In this document: in pieces, positions 50,825-60,057 of the stretch | How the letters are laid out: every line of letters begins with the position of its first letter | Position numbering within the stretch: position 1 is the first letter of the stretch | DNA from: Planctomycetota bacterium | GTDB lineage: Bacteria > Planctomycetota > PUPC01 > DSUN01 | Direction of reading: 5' to 3' | Length of the DNA: 64,000 bases | NCBI GenBank assembly: GCA_035384565.1 | Contig: DAOOIT010000016.1 | Location: forward strand, 39,903 to 103,902 | Program-made: the position numbers and the translations under genes | The notes under the pieces: model-generated | What the model saw: only the letters and a program-made list of their open reading frames with translations | What the model was told of the DNA's origin: nothing | Database searches by the model: none

Positions 50825-50928
50825 CAGCACCGGCCACGGGAGCGGCCGTACCGCAAGAGCGCTTGCCGAATCACCTGTCGGGCGCTGACGGGGCGATGGA
50901 TGGCCGCGGGGACAGCCTGTGTGCCTTG

Positions 50929-51849
50929 TCAGAGGTCGGACTCATCGGACCCGCGTGCTCTTGGACCCGCGGCCTCGCGCGTCGAGAGGAACACACCGGC
51001 CAGAGCGACGATGCCCCCCAGGAGCATGGGGGCGGTGAGCCGCTCGTCGGGCAGGAGCAGAAGGGCCAAGGCCACGCCCCCGACCGGAACGACGAACTGA
51101 AGCGGGCCGAGGACGTTCGCCGGCAGGTCCTTCAGCGCCACGTACCACGCGGTGAAGCCGAACGCTGTGGGCACGAGGGCAAGGTAAACCCCGGCCAGCG
51201 CGCCCCGCCACGGCAGCGCCAGGCCCTTCCCCATCGCCAGGCAGGCGACGAGAAACGCCACGCCGCCGATGAGCATGCTCAGCGTCGTCGTCACCAGACC
51301 GCCGTGCCGCCGAACCACGCGCCGCCCAAACACGGTGTAAGCCGCCCACGAGAGGCCCGACAGCCCCGCGAGAACGCCGCCGAGCACGTGGCGCGGGTTC
51401 TCGTGAGCCTGCTCGGGCGACACCCCTCCCAGCACGAGCACGCACCCCGCCACCCCGAGCGCCACCCCGCAGACCTTGCCCACGCCCACCCGCTCTCCCA
51501 CCAGAAGCGACAGCGGCACGATGAGCACGGGGTTGGAGTTCATGATGACCTGGACGACGATCGAATGGGTGTGCTGAAGCGCGAGGAAGACGAAGAAGCC
51601 CATGGCGAACCCGCCCGTGAGGCCCAGAAACAGGAACGGAGCCGGCTCGCGGATCACCACGCCGAGGGCCCCGCCGCGTCCGCTCAGGATCAGCGTGGCG
51701 GCCAGAACGAGGCCCGTGAGGCCGAAGCGGTAGAGGCCCAACACCACAGGGTCGGTGGCGTGATGGCGGATCGTCATCCTGCCGAGCACGAAGACCGTGC
51801 TCCAGGACACGCAGGCGAGAACTCCCAGCACCAGGGCGCGGCGGCTCAC
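50929..51849 (-). CDS. EamA/DMT-family transporter
   Basis: 306 residues from the GTG at 51849 (GGAG 9 bases upstream). The ATG at 51894 overlaps the probable -10 box, so it is not used. About ten membrane segments in two EamA repeats, with GLYRFGLTGLVLAATLILSG in the first and LSGLSWAAYTVFGRRVVRRH opening the second. Family members export metabolites such as amino acids; the substrate is unknown. It is divergent from the carbon-nitrogen hydrolase gene. Confidence 0.85.
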   Translation of the reverse strand: MSRRALVLGVLACVSWSTVFVLGRMTIRHHATDPVVLGLYRFGLTGLVLAATLILSGRGGALGVVIREPAPFLFLGLTGGFAMGFFVFLALQHTHSIVVQVIMNSNPVLIVPLSLLVGERVGVGKVCGVALGVAGCVLVLGGVSPEQAHENPRHVLGGVLAGLSGLSWAAYTVFGRRVVRRHGGLVTTTLSMLIGGVAFLVACLAMGKGLALPWRGALAGVYLALVPTAFGFTAWYVALKDLPANVLGPLQFVVPVGGVALALLLLPDERLTAPMLLGGIVALAGVFLSTREAAGPRARGSDESDL

Positions 51850-51889
51850 GGCGGCTCTCTCCGTCCGGCGGTGCTCCGCCGGCGGGCGT

Positions 51890-51919
51890 ATCATAGTCGA
51901 ACGGGGCATCGCGCGCCAA
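51890..51919 (-). promoter_or_regulatory. Promoter of the EamA gene
   Basis: Minus strand TTGGCG (51919-51914), an 18-base spacer, TATGAT (51895-51890). The start would be near 51883, upstream of the GTG at 51849. Confidence 0.45.
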
Positions 51920-51926
51920 TGTCGCC

Positions 51927-51954
51927 TTGACAAGCGCCCGCGGAAGCCTATCAT
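51927..51954 (+). promoter_or_regulatory. Promoter of the carbon-nitrogen hydrolase gene
   Basis: TTGACA (51927-51932), a 16-base spacer, TATCAT (51949-51954). It lies almost back to back with the EamA promoter. The ATG is at 51990. Confidence 0.55.
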
Positions 51955-51989
51955 GTCGCACGCGAGACTGAGGCCACAAGGGGCGCGGC

Positions 51990-52727
51990 ATGCGTGTGGG
52001 GATCGTGCAGATGCGGGTGGAGACGGGCGAGAAGGAGGCCAATCTCGAGCGCGCGCTGGTGGGGATCGCCGAGGCGGCCGAGCAGCGCGCCGACGTGGTG
52101 GTGCTGCCCGAGTGCCTGGACCTCGGCTGGCTGTGCGGGCGCGCCCGCGAGCTGGCCGAGCCGGTGCCGGGCACCCTCAGCCGCCGGCTGGCCGAGGCGG
52201 CCCGGGCGCACGGCGTGTACCTGTGCGCAGGCTTCACCGAGCAGGCGGGCGAGAGCTTCTACAATTCGGCGCTGCTCTTCGACCGCATGGGCCGCCTGAT
52301 CCTCAAGCACCGCAAGATCAACGAACTGGAGGTCGGGCTGAGGACCTACTCGCGCGGCTCGGAGCTGCGCGTGGCCGACACGGAGTTCGGACGCATCGGC
52401 GTGAACATCTGTGCGGACAACTGGGTGCCGTTCATTGACCAGACGCTCGCCTGCATGGGTGCGCGCGTGGTGCTCTCGCCGTGCGCCTGGGCCTGCGAGC
52501 CCCGCAAGGAGGCCGCCAACAGCAAGGCGATCCGCGAGCGGTTCAAGAAGCGCACCACCGAGAGCCCCATCTTCCTCGTCGGCGCCAACAGCGTGGGCGA
52601 ACTCACCGACGGCCCCTGGAAGGGCCGCATCCTGCACGGCCGCAGCCTCGTCTACGGGCCCGGCGGCCGCGAACTCGCCGCCGGACACCTCAACAAGGAG
52701 CAAATCCTGTACTGTGACATCGCGTGA
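51990..52727 (+). CDS. Carbon-nitrogen hydrolase (nitrilase superfamily)
   Basis: 245 residues. The catalytic set is complete: Glu41 (VVVLPECLD), Lys109 (LKHRKINELE) and Cys141 (VNICADNW), with a second Glu in NELE. Members hydrolyse amides, nitriles or N-carbamoyl compounds. It is shorter than the 260-300 residues of many nitrilases, and no C-terminal extension is present. Substrate unknown. The isomerase gene follows after 29 bases, so the two are likely one unit. Confidence 0.85.
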   Translation: MRVGIVQMRVETGEKEANLERALVGIAEAAEQRADVVVLPECLDLGWLCGRARELAEPVPGTLSRRLAEAARAHGVYLCAGFTEQAGESFYNSALLFDRMGRLILKHRKINELEVGLRTYSRGSELRVADTEFGRIGVNICADNWVPFIDQTLACMGARVVLSPCAWACEPRKEAANSKAIRERFKKRTTESPIFLVGANSVGELTDGPWKGRILHGRSLVYGPGGRELAAGHLNKEQILYCDIA

Positions 52728-52756
52728 ACCCGGGGAGGAGAAGCAAGGAGAGACGA

Positions 52757-53578
52757 ATGCAGATCGGGTTTCTGACCGCGTGCATGGGCAAGAAGTCGCT
52801 CGAGGACGTCGTGCGAGTCGCCTCGGAGCTCGGGTTCGCCGCGCTCGAGGTCTCCGTGGGCCATCTGCCGGCGGACCGGGCGATCAAAGAGGCGTCGAAG
52901 ATCAAAGACCTGTTCGCCGAGAACGGGCTGGCGATCTCGAGCCTCGCCGCCTACAGCAATCTGCTGGAGGCCGACGAGGCGAAGCGCCAGGCCGCCATCG
53001 CCGCGTTCAAGAAGAACGTGGACGCCTGCGTGGCTGTCGGCACGCCGATCCTGTGCGCCATGACCGGCATGCCGGTGCCCGGGAAGAGCAAAGAGCAGAC
53101 GATCGCCGAAGACTTCAAGACGGTCTTCACCCCGCTCGCCCAGTACGCCGAGGACAAAGGGATCAAGATCGCCTTCGAGAACTGGTTCCCCACGCTGCTC
53201 CAGCACTTCGACCTGTGGGACGCCATCCTCGCCGCCGTGCCCTCGCCCGCCATCGGGTTCAACTACGATCCGTCGCATCTGATCTGGCAGGGCATTGACT
53301 ACCTGGGCGGGGTGGACCGCTACAAGGACCGTATCTTCCACACGCACGCCAAGGACACGGAGATGAAGGCCGAGGTGCTGGCCCGGCGCGGGTGCCTGGC
53401 GGGCGGCTGGTGGCGCTACGTGATCCCCGGCTACGGCAGCGTGGAGTGGGGCAAGTACGTCGGCCGCCTGCGCCAGATCGGCTACAAGGGCGTGCTGAGC
53501 ATCGAGCACGAGGACGGCGCCTTCAGCCCCGAGGATGGGCTCGACAAGGGCATCAAGTACCTGCGGCTGTTCGTGTGA
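52757..53578 (+). CDS. Sugar phosphate isomerase/epimerase (xylose-isomerase-like TIM barrel)
   Basis: 273 residues from the ATG at 52757, preceded by AAGGAGAG. Barrel motifs: LGFAALEVSVGHL, IKIAFENWFP (metal-binding Glu), GFNYDPSHLIWQGID (Asp, His), IFHTHAKDTEM (His, Asp) and VLSIEHEDG (Glu). This is the metal set of AP_endonuc_2-type isomerases, including IolE- and hydroxypyruvate-isomerase-like enzymes. Substrate unknown; the two Gfo/Idh/MocA genes elsewhere in the window are typical partners of such isomerases. Confidence 0.85.
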   Translation: MQIGFLTACMGKKSLEDVVRVASELGFAALEVSVGHLPADRAIKEASKIKDLFAENGLAISSLAAYSNLLEADEAKRQAAIAAFKKNVDACVAVGTPILCAMTGMPVPGKSKEQTIAEDFKTVFTPLAQYAEDKGIKIAFENWFPTLLQHFDLWDAILAAVPSPAIGFNYDPSHLIWQGIDYLGGVDRYKDRIFHTHAKDTEMKAEVLARRGCLAGGWWRYVIPGYGSVEWGKYVGRLRQIGYKGVLSIEHEDGAFSPEDGLDKGIKYLRLFV

Positions 53579-53600
53579 AACCGGCTGCTTCCGCGTGGAG

Positions 53601-53681
53601 ACAGGACCGATAGGACAGATGGGACGCATAGGACAGGCAGCTCTTGTCCTACCGGTCCCATAGGTCCTATCGGTCCTACTC
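53601..53681. repeat. 9-bp-period repeat block forming an imperfect long hairpin
   Basis: Left arm: GGACCG, ATAGGACAG, ATGGGACGC, ATAGGACAG (53604-53636). Right arm: GTCCTACCG, GTCCCATAG, GTCCTATCG, GTCCTACTC (53646-53681). It lies between the convergent isomerase and methyltransferase genes, reaches the methyltransferase stop, and could act as a terminator in both directions. Confidence 0.75.
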
Positions 53682-55492
53682 TATTCCGTGCGAGCGAGCA
53701 TCGCCCGGAACTCCCGGAACCCGAAGGGCACGCGCACACCCCGCACGAGGAAGTGCGCGATGGCCGCGGAGTAGAGCCTGCGCGGCTCGCGCGAGCCGGA
53801 GGGCGCAGCCCGGAGGCCCTGGAGGTACTCGGCGAGATCGGCCTCGGTGGCCGCCGGAGGACGCGGGGCGGAGATGCCCCGCTCCTCGGGGGCGCAGGTG
53901 ACGACGAGGTCGTGGGTAACGGCGCCCTCGGCGGTGAACTGCTTGAAGCTCTGGTTCGGGCCTTTGTCGAAGGTGACGGCGGCTTCGACCGCGAAGCCGG
54001 CGTCGGCGAGGGCATCCTGGAGGGCGCGCCAGACCTCGGCCGCGGTGTTGTGGAAGACGATGCTGAAGCGCCCGCCGGGCCGCAATACGCGGCGCACCTC
54101 GCCGAATGCCTGGGCCATGAGCCGCCGATAGTCCTCCGCGCCCTTCCTCTGCGTGCGGCTCATCACCGCCTCGTCGGGCACGTGGGTGCGCACGCCCAGC
54201 CACGATTCCCACACCAGGTTCAGTTCGGAGTACGCGATGTTGGCCCCGAATGGCGGGTCGGTGAAGGCGTAGTCTATGCTGGCGTCGGGGATGTTCGAGA
54301 GGTCCGTGGCGCTCTGGGTGGAGATGCGGACGGCGTCTCGCTCCACGGGCTGGAAGAGCAGGCCATCCTTGGCGAGCCCTGAGTCCCGGCTGTACCGAAC
54401 CACGTCGTCCACCTTGCGCTGGAAGAGGGCGAGGACGTTGAGTTCGGGGTGGAAGCCCGGGATGTACATGGTGCCGAGGATCGGCCCGGGCGCGGCGCCG
54501 AGCGCGGGGATGTACTTGTTGGTGCGGGAGGCCCGGGGCATGGCGCCGGTGAGGCAGAAGAAGAGCCCGCGGCGGCACTCGAGGCCGGGCAGCGTGGCCG
54601 CCGCGTGCCAGAGGGTGGCGAGGGCGCGCAGGTTGCGGCGGGTGAAGAGCTGGTCCACCCGGCCGATGCCCTGCTTGTGCACGCGGGCGATCTCGTCGCC
54701 CCGCGTGGGGATGGGCGTGGTGGGGTGCGGGACGCGCTGCTCCCAGTCGCCCGCGCCGGCGGCCTGCGCGAGCGCGCGGTCGGCCTCGGTGGGCGGGGCC
54801 TCCTGGCGGCCGCAGCCGCGGCAGTCCAGGGCGATCCGCACGGGCACCGGGTCGAGGCGGCGCCAGCCGCCGCGCGGGGCCTCGCGCGGGCAGTGCGGGC
54901 ACGCGAGCCGGCCCGCCACGCGGCGGCCCTTGCGGGCAACGTCCCACAGGGCGAATTCGCCGCCGCAGTCCGGGCAGGCGTAGCGGTCGCTCCAGACGGT
55001 GTAGGCGATGGAGGCGGCCCCGCCGCAGGACCGGCAGGTGGTGGCGTACAGCGGGTCGAGTTCGCCGGCAACGGCGGCGAGGAGACGCTGCGCCTCGCGG
55101 CGGAGGCGCTGGGGGTCGGGCGGCGCGCAGTAGTTGCTGGCGATGAAGGTCGCCGCCGGCGAGAGGTCCACGAGCACGGCGCGGCGGCCGGCCCGGAGTG
55201 CGGCGACCCCGGTCATGCCCGAGCCGCAGAAGGGGTCGAGCACCACGCCGCCCGGGCTCGTGTAGTGCTCGATGAAGGGGACGATGCCCTCGGGCGGCAC
55301 CTTGGTGTGATAGGAGTGCGCGCGATAGGCGGCGGAGCCCTTCGAAGCGGCCACATCGGTGGGCGGCCCCGCCTCCGCGGCACGGCCCTGGCGGCGGCCC
55401 GCCGCGAGGAAGGGGGCGATAGCGGGGTTGGCGCCCACGGTGTAGATGGGGGGCCGTTCCAGGCGCGGCGGTTGATAGGGCGGGTGGCTCAC
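53681..55492 (-). CDS. DNA methyltransferase with zinc-ribbon middle, probably N6-adenine or N4-cytosine
   Basis: 603 residues from the GTG at 55492, which overlaps the dnaE stop (GTGA); the longer open frame upstream is dnaE antiphase sequence. AdoMet motif I is VVLDPFCGSGMTGVAAL (from residue 83), and the catalytic motif IV is FTDPPFG (Asp412). Between them are CxxC pairs (CRSCGG, CPDCGG, CPHCPRE, CRGCGR), a zinc-ribbon-rich insert at about 150-240 that may aid target recognition. The order I - insert - IV fits alpha-like or circularly permuted amino-methyltransferases. No restriction enzyme gene is adjacent, so it may be an orphan modification enzyme. Coupling to dnaE is by position only. 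Confidence 0.75.
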   Translation of the reverse strand: MSHPPYQPPRLERPPIYTVGANPAIAPFLAAGRRQGRAAEAGPPTDVAASKGSAAYRAHSYHTKVPPEGIVPFIEHYTSPGGVVLDPFCGSGMTGVAALRAGRRAVLVDLSPAATFIASNYCAPPDPQRLRREAQRLLAAVAGELDPLYATTCRSCGGAASIAYTVWSDRYACPDCGGEFALWDVARKGRRVAGRLACPHCPREAPRGGWRRLDPVPVRIALDCRGCGRQEAPPTEADRALAQAAGAGDWEQRVPHPTTPIPTRGDEIARVHKQGIGRVDQLFTRRNLRALATLWHAAATLPGLECRRGLFFCLTGAMPRASRTNKYIPALGAAPGPILGTMYIPGFHPELNVLALFQRKVDDVVRYSRDSGLAKDGLLFQPVERDAVRISTQSATDLSNIPDASIDYAFTDPPFGANIAYSELNLVWESWLGVRTHVPDEAVMSRTQRKGAEDYRRLMAQAFGEVRRVLRPGGRFSIVFHNTAAEVWRALQDALADAGFAVEAAVTFDKGPNQSFKQFTAEGAVTHDLVVTCAPEERGISAPRPPAATEADLAEYLQGLRAAPSGSREPRRLYSAAIAHFLVRGVRVPFGFREFRAMLARTE

Positions 55493-58400
55493 GCGTGCCT
55501 GGTGCCTGCGAAGGGGCGTCGCCGGGGCCGTTGCCCGCCATTGCCGCCGTGGCCGTTGCCGTTGCCGTTGCGCCGCGGGGCGAAGCGCGCGTGGCCGGGG
55601 CCGACGAGGCGGTGGGTGGCGGCGAGGAGCTGGGCCGAGGGTTCCACGTACATGGATCTGCCGACTCGGAGCGTGTAGGCGCTCTGGTCGAGGAGGCGGA
55701 TTCGGACGTAGACGGGCAGTTCGCCGTGGTGCGCGGCGCACAGGTCGCGGAGCTCGGTGAGGGTGGCCTCGTTGGCCGCCGCCTCATCTACATCCACGAT
55801 CAGGCTGCCGGCCAGCAGGGCGTGTGCGCGTTCGATGGGGATGATTTGCTGGGCGCGCAGGGTGGGCTCGTTGCCCTGGTAGTCCACGCGCCCGCGGATG
55901 AAGACGATGGCGCCCTCCTTGAGAAGCTGGCCGTGCTGGGCGAACTCCTGGGCGAACATGACGCCGCGGGCCGTGCCGTCGAGGTCGGAGAGTTCGTAGC
56001 GCGCCCAGCGCTGCCCCTCGAATCGGCCCTTGCGGGTGACGGAGATGCGCACGCTGTCCACGATGCCCCCCACGACCACCTCGGTGCCGTCCTCTGTTTG
56101 CGCGAGCTGGGCCGTGGTGGCCGTGGCGTACATGCGCAGCACGTCCTCGTGCTCCTCGAGCGGATGGCCCGAGACGTAGAAGCCCAGGAGGTCCTTCTCC
56201 CAGGCCTGCTGCTCGTTCTTGGGCACGTCGGGGACGTCGGGGAGCTGCTCCTGAGGCGGCGTCTGCTGGTCGGCGAGGAGGTCGAAGAGGCTGGCCTGGC
56301 CGCGCGAGCGGTCCTGCTGTGCGGTGGCGCCGACCTGGAGGGCGCGGTCGAGGCCCGCCAGGAGCTGGCCGCGCGTGCCGCCCAGGGAGTCGGCGGCGCC
56401 GCACTTGATGAGGGTCTCGAGGGCGGCGCGGGTGACGAGGCGGCTGTCGCAGCGCTCGCACAGGTCGAAGAGCGAGCGGAAGGGGCCGCCAGCCTCGCGG
56501 GCCGCCACCAGGGCGTCGGCCGTCTTGTCGCCCAGGTTCTTGATGGCGCCCAGGCCGAAGCGGATCTGGCGGCCCTCGGTGCGGAAGTCGGTGTAGCTGC
56601 GGTTCAGATCGGGCGGAAGGACCTCGATGCCGTGGGCCTTGGCGTCCTTGACGAAGGCGTTGACCTGGTCGCGGTTGGAGCGCTCGCAGGTCATGGAGGC
56701 GGCGAAGAACTGCACGGGGTAGTGGGCGCGGAGGTAGGCCATGCGGTAGGCGACGTAGGCGTAGGCGGTGGAGTGCGCCTTGTTGAAGCCGTAGCCGGCG
56801 AAGAACTCGATGAGGTTGTAGATGTCCTGGGCGGTCTTGGCGTCGAGGCCGCGCTCGGTCGAGCCCTGGATGAAGGCGTCGCGGCCCTTCTTGATCTTGT
56901 CTTCCTTCTTCTTGCTGATCGCTTTGATCATCGAGAGGGCCTCGCCCATGGACATGCCGCCGATGTCGTGGGCGAGTTGCATGATCTGCTCTTGATAGAC
57001 GATGAGGCCGTAGGTGCCCTTGAGGTAGGGCTCGAGCTTGGGGTGCGCGTAGGTGATCGGCTCGCGGCCGTGCTTGCAGTTGATGAACTTGTCCATCATG
57101 CCGCTCTGGAGCGGGCCGGGCCGGTAGTAGGCCACGATGGCGATGAGGTCCTCGATCGAGTCGGGCTTGGCGCGGGTGAGCAGGCTGCGCATGCCCTGCG
57201 AGGCGAACTGGAAGACGCCCTCCGTCTCGCCGCGCTTGAGCAGCTCGTAGGTTGCGGCATCGTCGAGGGGAATCTGCGTGAGGTCGAGGCGCGTCCCGGT
57301 CTCGCGCTCGACCAGGTCGAGGATTTCGTGGCAGATGGTCAGGCTGCGAAGGCCCAGGAAGTCCATCTTCAGCAGCCCGATGGTCTCCACGTCCTCGAAG
57401 ACGAACTGGGTGGTGACGGTGTCGCCGGTCTTGCACAGGGGCAGGTGCTCGGTGAGCGGCCGGTCGGAGATGACGACTCCTGCGGCGTGGGTGGAGGCGT
57501 GGCGGCAGAGGCCCTCGAGGCGCATGGCCACGTCGAGCAGGTTGTGGATTCGCGGGTCGTTCTTGTAGCGGTTCTGGAGCTCGGGGCTCTTGGCCAGGGC
57601 CTCCTTGAGGGTAATGTGGAGGACCTCGGGCACCTCCTTCGCGATGGCGTCCACTTCCTTGAGCGGAATGTCCATCACGCGCCCCACGTCGCGGATGGCG
57701 GCCCGCGCGCCCAGGGTGCCGAAGGTGACGATCTGGGCCACGCAGTCGGCGCCGTACTTCTGGCGCACGTAGCTCAGCACCTCTTCGCGCCGCACCTCGC
57801 AGAGGTCCACGTCAATGTCGGGCGGCTCGCGCCGTTCGGGGTCGAGGAAGCGCTTGAAGAGCAGGCCGTGCTCGACGGGGTTGAAGTCGGTCATGCCCAG
57901 GGCGCGGGTGATGAGGCAGCCGGCGCCGGAGCCGCGGAGGCCGACGGGGATGTCGTGCTCGCGGGCGTACATCACGAAGTCGCGCACGATGAGGAAGTAG
58001 CTGGCGTAGGCCATCTCCTTGATGATGCCCAGCTCCTCCTCCAGGCGCGCCACCACGTCGGCCGGGGGCTGGCCGCCATACATCTCGCGCAGGCCGTCGA
58101 AGGCCAGGCGGCGCAGGTGTTCGTCGTTCGACACGCCCCCGGAGTCGAAGGGCGGGAAGTGCCGCTTCGAGAAGTCCATCTTGAGGTTGCAGCGCTCGGC
58201 GATGTCGAGCGTGGCGGCGAGGGCCTCGGGCAGGTCCTTGAAACGCTCGGCCATTTCGCGGCCGGAGGCGAAGTAGAACTGGTCGGTGCCGAAGGCCATG
58301 CGGTCTTCGTCAGTGAGCAGCTTGCCGGTGTTGATGCACAGCAGGGCCTCGTGGGCGGCCGCGTCGTCGCGGCGCAGGTAGTGGATGTCGTTGGTCGCCA

Positions 58401-59019
58401 CGAGGGGCACGCCCAGCTCGCGGGCGATGGCGATCTCGCCCTGGTTCACGGTGCGCTGCTCGTCGAGACCGTTCTCCTGGACCTCGAGGTAGTAGCGCCC
58501 CGGGCCGAAGAGGTCGCGGTATCGCGCGGCGGTGTCGCGGGCGACGCCGTGGCGCTCGGCGAGGAGGTGATGGGCGACCTCGCTCTTGAGGCAGCCGCTG
58601 AGGCAGAGGAGGCCCCCGCAGTGCTTCTGGAGCAGTTCCCAGTCAATCCGGGGCTTGTAGTAGAAGCCTTCGAGGTAGGCGGCGGAGGCGAGCTTGATCA
58701 GGTTGCGCCAGCCCTGCTCGTTCTCGGCCAGCAGCGTGAGGTGGAAGGCGGCCTCCTTGATGCCGCCGGTATTCACCTTGTCGAGGCGGCTGCCGGGGGC
58801 CACGTAGGCCTCGTAGCCGATGATGGGCTTGACGCCGGCGTCGGAGGCGGCGCGGTAGAACTCCACGGCGCCGAAGAGGTTGCCGTGATCGGTCACGGCC
58901 ACGGCCGGCATCTTCAGCTCGCTCGCCGTCTCGACCAGCTCGGGAATCTTGCACGCCCCGTCGAGCAGCGAGTAGTGGCTATGGACATGGAGATGCACGA
59001 AGCTATCGGCTGAGGCCAT
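55489..59019 (-). CDS. dnaE: DNA polymerase III alpha subunit
   Basis: 1176 residues. PHP domain at the start (FVHLHVHSHYSLLDGACKIP), polymerase core with catalytic acidic motif PPDIDVDLCEVRREEVLSYV, QIVTFGTLGARAAIRDVGRV, FINCKHGREPITYAHP and GYGFNKAHSTAYAYVAYRMA, then tandem helix-hairpin-helix and OB-fold regions. A low-complexity tail (NGNGNGHGGNGGQ) ends the protein. ATG at 59019 with AGGAGG just upstream. Main replicative polymerase. It has its own promoter (59157-59186) and overlaps the methyltransferase start by four bases. Confidence 0.95.
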   Translation of the reverse strand: MASADSFVHLHVHSHYSLLDGACKIPELVETASELKMPAVAVTDHGNLFGAVEFYRAASDAGVKPIIGYEAYVAPGSRLDKVNTGGIKEAAFHLTLLAENEQGWRNLIKLASAAYLEGFYYKPRIDWELLQKHCGGLLCLSGCLKSEVAHHLLAERHGVARDTAARYRDLFGPGRYYLEVQENGLDEQRTVNQGEIAIARELGVPLVATNDIHYLRRDDAAAHEALLCINTGKLLTDEDRMAFGTDQFYFASGREMAERFKDLPEALAATLDIAERCNLKMDFSKRHFPPFDSGGVSNDEHLRRLAFDGLREMYGGQPPADVVARLEEELGIIKEMAYASYFLIVRDFVMYAREHDIPVGLRGSGAGCLITRALGMTDFNPVEHGLLFKRFLDPERREPPDIDVDLCEVRREEVLSYVRQKYGADCVAQIVTFGTLGARAAIRDVGRVMDIPLKEVDAIAKEVPEVLHITLKEALAKSPELQNRYKNDPRIHNLLDVAMRLEGLCRHASTHAAGVVISDRPLTEHLPLCKTGDTVTTQFVFEDVETIGLLKMDFLGLRSLTICHEILDLVERETGTRLDLTQIPLDDAATYELLKRGETEGVFQFASQGMRSLLTRAKPDSIEDLIAIVAYYRPGPLQSGMMDKFINCKHGREPITYAHPKLEPYLKGTYGLIVYQEQIMQLAHDIGGMSMGEALSMIKAISKKKEDKIKKGRDAFIQGSTERGLDAKTAQDIYNLIEFFAGYGFNKAHSTAYAYVAYRMAYLRAHYPVQFFAASMTCERSNRDQVNAFVKDAKAHGIEVLPPDLNRSYTDFRTEGRQIRFGLGAIKNLGDKTADALVAAREAGGPFRSLFDLCERCDSRLVTRAALETLIKCGAADSLGGTRGQLLAGLDRALQVGATAQQDRSRGQASLFDLLADQQTPPQEQLPDVPDVPKNEQQAWEKDLLGFYVSGHPLEEHEDVLRMYATATTAQLAQTEDGTEVVVGGIVDSVRISVTRKGRFEGQRWARYELSDLDGTARGVMFAQEFAQHGQLLKEGAIVFIRGRVDYQGNEPTLRAQQIIPIERAHALLAGSLIVDVDEAAANEATLTELRDLCAAHHGELPVYVRIRLLDQSAYTLRVGRSMYVEPSAQLLAATHRLVGPGHARFAPRRNGNGNGHGGNGGQRPRRRPFAGTRHA

Positions 59020-59156
59020 GGCTGCCTCCTGATGGCTTTCTCGGACGCTCGGGCAATCGAAGACGAGCCAGGAAGAGACCTGGTTCGAAGCTGGTCACCG
59101 CAGCGCGGCATACCAGGGGATGGGCTTCAACGTGCCCCGCCCACAACAACTGCGGT

Positions 59157-59186
59157 ATCCTAGCGCCGGTGCGCCCACTGTGTCAA
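59157..59186 (-). promoter_or_regulatory. Sigma-70-type promoter of dnaE
   Basis: Minus strand TTGACA (59186-59181), an 18-base spacer, TAGGAT (59162-59157). The leader is about 130 bases and no other gene lies in 59020-59247. Confidence 0.6.
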
Positions 59187-59247
59187 CGGCAAAATCCGGC
59201 GGCCCCTAACCGCCCGAGGCGCTTGGCTTTGCGTCGCCCCACCCCAT

Positions 59248-60012
59248 TCACCACGCCGTCCAGCCGCCGTCCACCGACAGCACGCTGCCTGTGACCATGC
59301 CCGCCTCATCGCTGGCCAGGTAGACCACGGCGGCGGCCACGTCCCCGGGCGTGGCCAGCCGGCCCGCGGGGATGCGCGCCAGCACCGAGGCGCGGAACTC
59401 TGGGTTCGCCAGCCGAGCCCGCGTGAGGTTCGTCTCCACCACGGTCGGCGCCACGGCGTTCACCGTGACCCCCTGCTTCGCCCACTCGACGGCCAGCCCC
59501 TTGGCCAGCAGGATCACGGCGGCCTTGCTCGCGCAGTAGAGGCTCTGCCCCGGCAGCGCCACCAGCCCGGCCTGGCTCGCAACGAAGATCACCCGCCCGT
59601 AGCCTCTGGCCAGCATCGCCGGCGCCACCGCCTGGGTGACGAAGAAGTGCCCCTTCACGTTCGTATCGAACACCGCATCCCAGTCGGCCTCCGTGACGTC
59701 GAGGCCCGGCCCCGGGCGGTTGATCCCCGCGTTGTTGACCAGGACATCAATGCGTCCGAGGCCGCGCTCGGCCTCGGCCACGCCCTCGCGCACCTGGGCC
59801 AGATCGCGAATATCCATCGCCACCCTCACCACGCGGTGGCCGTGCGCCGAGGCCCCCGCGGCGGTGTCGTCCAGGCTCACGCCGGGGCGGTCCGCGAGGG
59901 CCACATCGGCCCCGCTGCGCGCCAGGGCGACGGCCGAGGCCGCGCCCAGGCCGCCCGCCGCGCCCGTGACCAGAGCCGTCTTGCCCTCCAGGCGAAACAT
60001 GGGCACGCTCAT
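59248..60012 (-). CDS. Short-chain dehydrogenase/reductase (SDR)
   Basis: 254 residues from the ATG at 60012 (GGAG 8 bases upstream). Classical SDR motifs: TGAAGGLGAASA (cofactor binding), NNAGINRPG, the catalytic Ser in VASQAG and YCASK (Tyr-x-x-x-Lys), then VNAVAPTVVETNL. FabG- and gluconate/glucose-dehydrogenase-like members look alike at this level. Asp in place of the usual basic residue after the second strand (ADRPGVS) suggests NAD rather than NADP. It has its own promoter at 60058-60085. Confidence 0.85.
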   Translation of the reverse strand: MSVPMFRLEGKTALVTGAAGGLGAASAVALARSGADVALADRPGVSLDDTAAGASAHGHRVVRVAMDIRDLAQVREGVAEAERGLGRIDVLVNNAGINRPGPGLDVTEADWDAVFDTNVKGHFFVTQAVAPAMLARGYGRVIFVASQAGLVALPGQSLYCASKAAVILLAKGLAVEWAKQGVTVNAVAPTVVETNLTRARLANPEFRASVLARIPAGRLATPGDVAAAVVYLASDEAGMVTGSVLSVDGGWTAW

Positions 60013-60057
60013 CCCTGTGTCTCCGGTGTTCCAAGGGGACACTCGTTCGGCGGGTGC

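Larger units (their letters stand above)
49989..50928. other. Repeat-filled gap without a supported gene
   Basis: About 940 bases. It contains 26-bp tandem units (50075-50151), a hairpin CTCGTCCC ... GGGACGAG (50125-50153), an inverted relative (50267-50294), CTCCCGGGGTT / AACCCGCGGGAG (about 50206-50231), family-A hairpins (50492-50534 and 50781-50824), a truncated family-A copy (50580-50606) and CGCTGGC-ggagta-GCCAGCG (about 50664-50683). Some open frames cross it but have no ribosome-binding site or recognisable domain. Confidence 0.6.

Noticed and set aside
50603..51100. 165-codon plus-strand open frame in the repeat gap
   Set aside because: Built largely from palindromic repeats and antisense to the EamA gene at its end; no ribosome-binding site.
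55495..59013. Long plus-strand open frame (about 1170 codons)
   Set aside because: Antisense shadow of dnaE, which has all polymerase III motifs.
59040..59160. GGTTCGA stretch resembling a tRNA T-loop
   Set aside because: No acceptor or anticodon arm can be paired around it.
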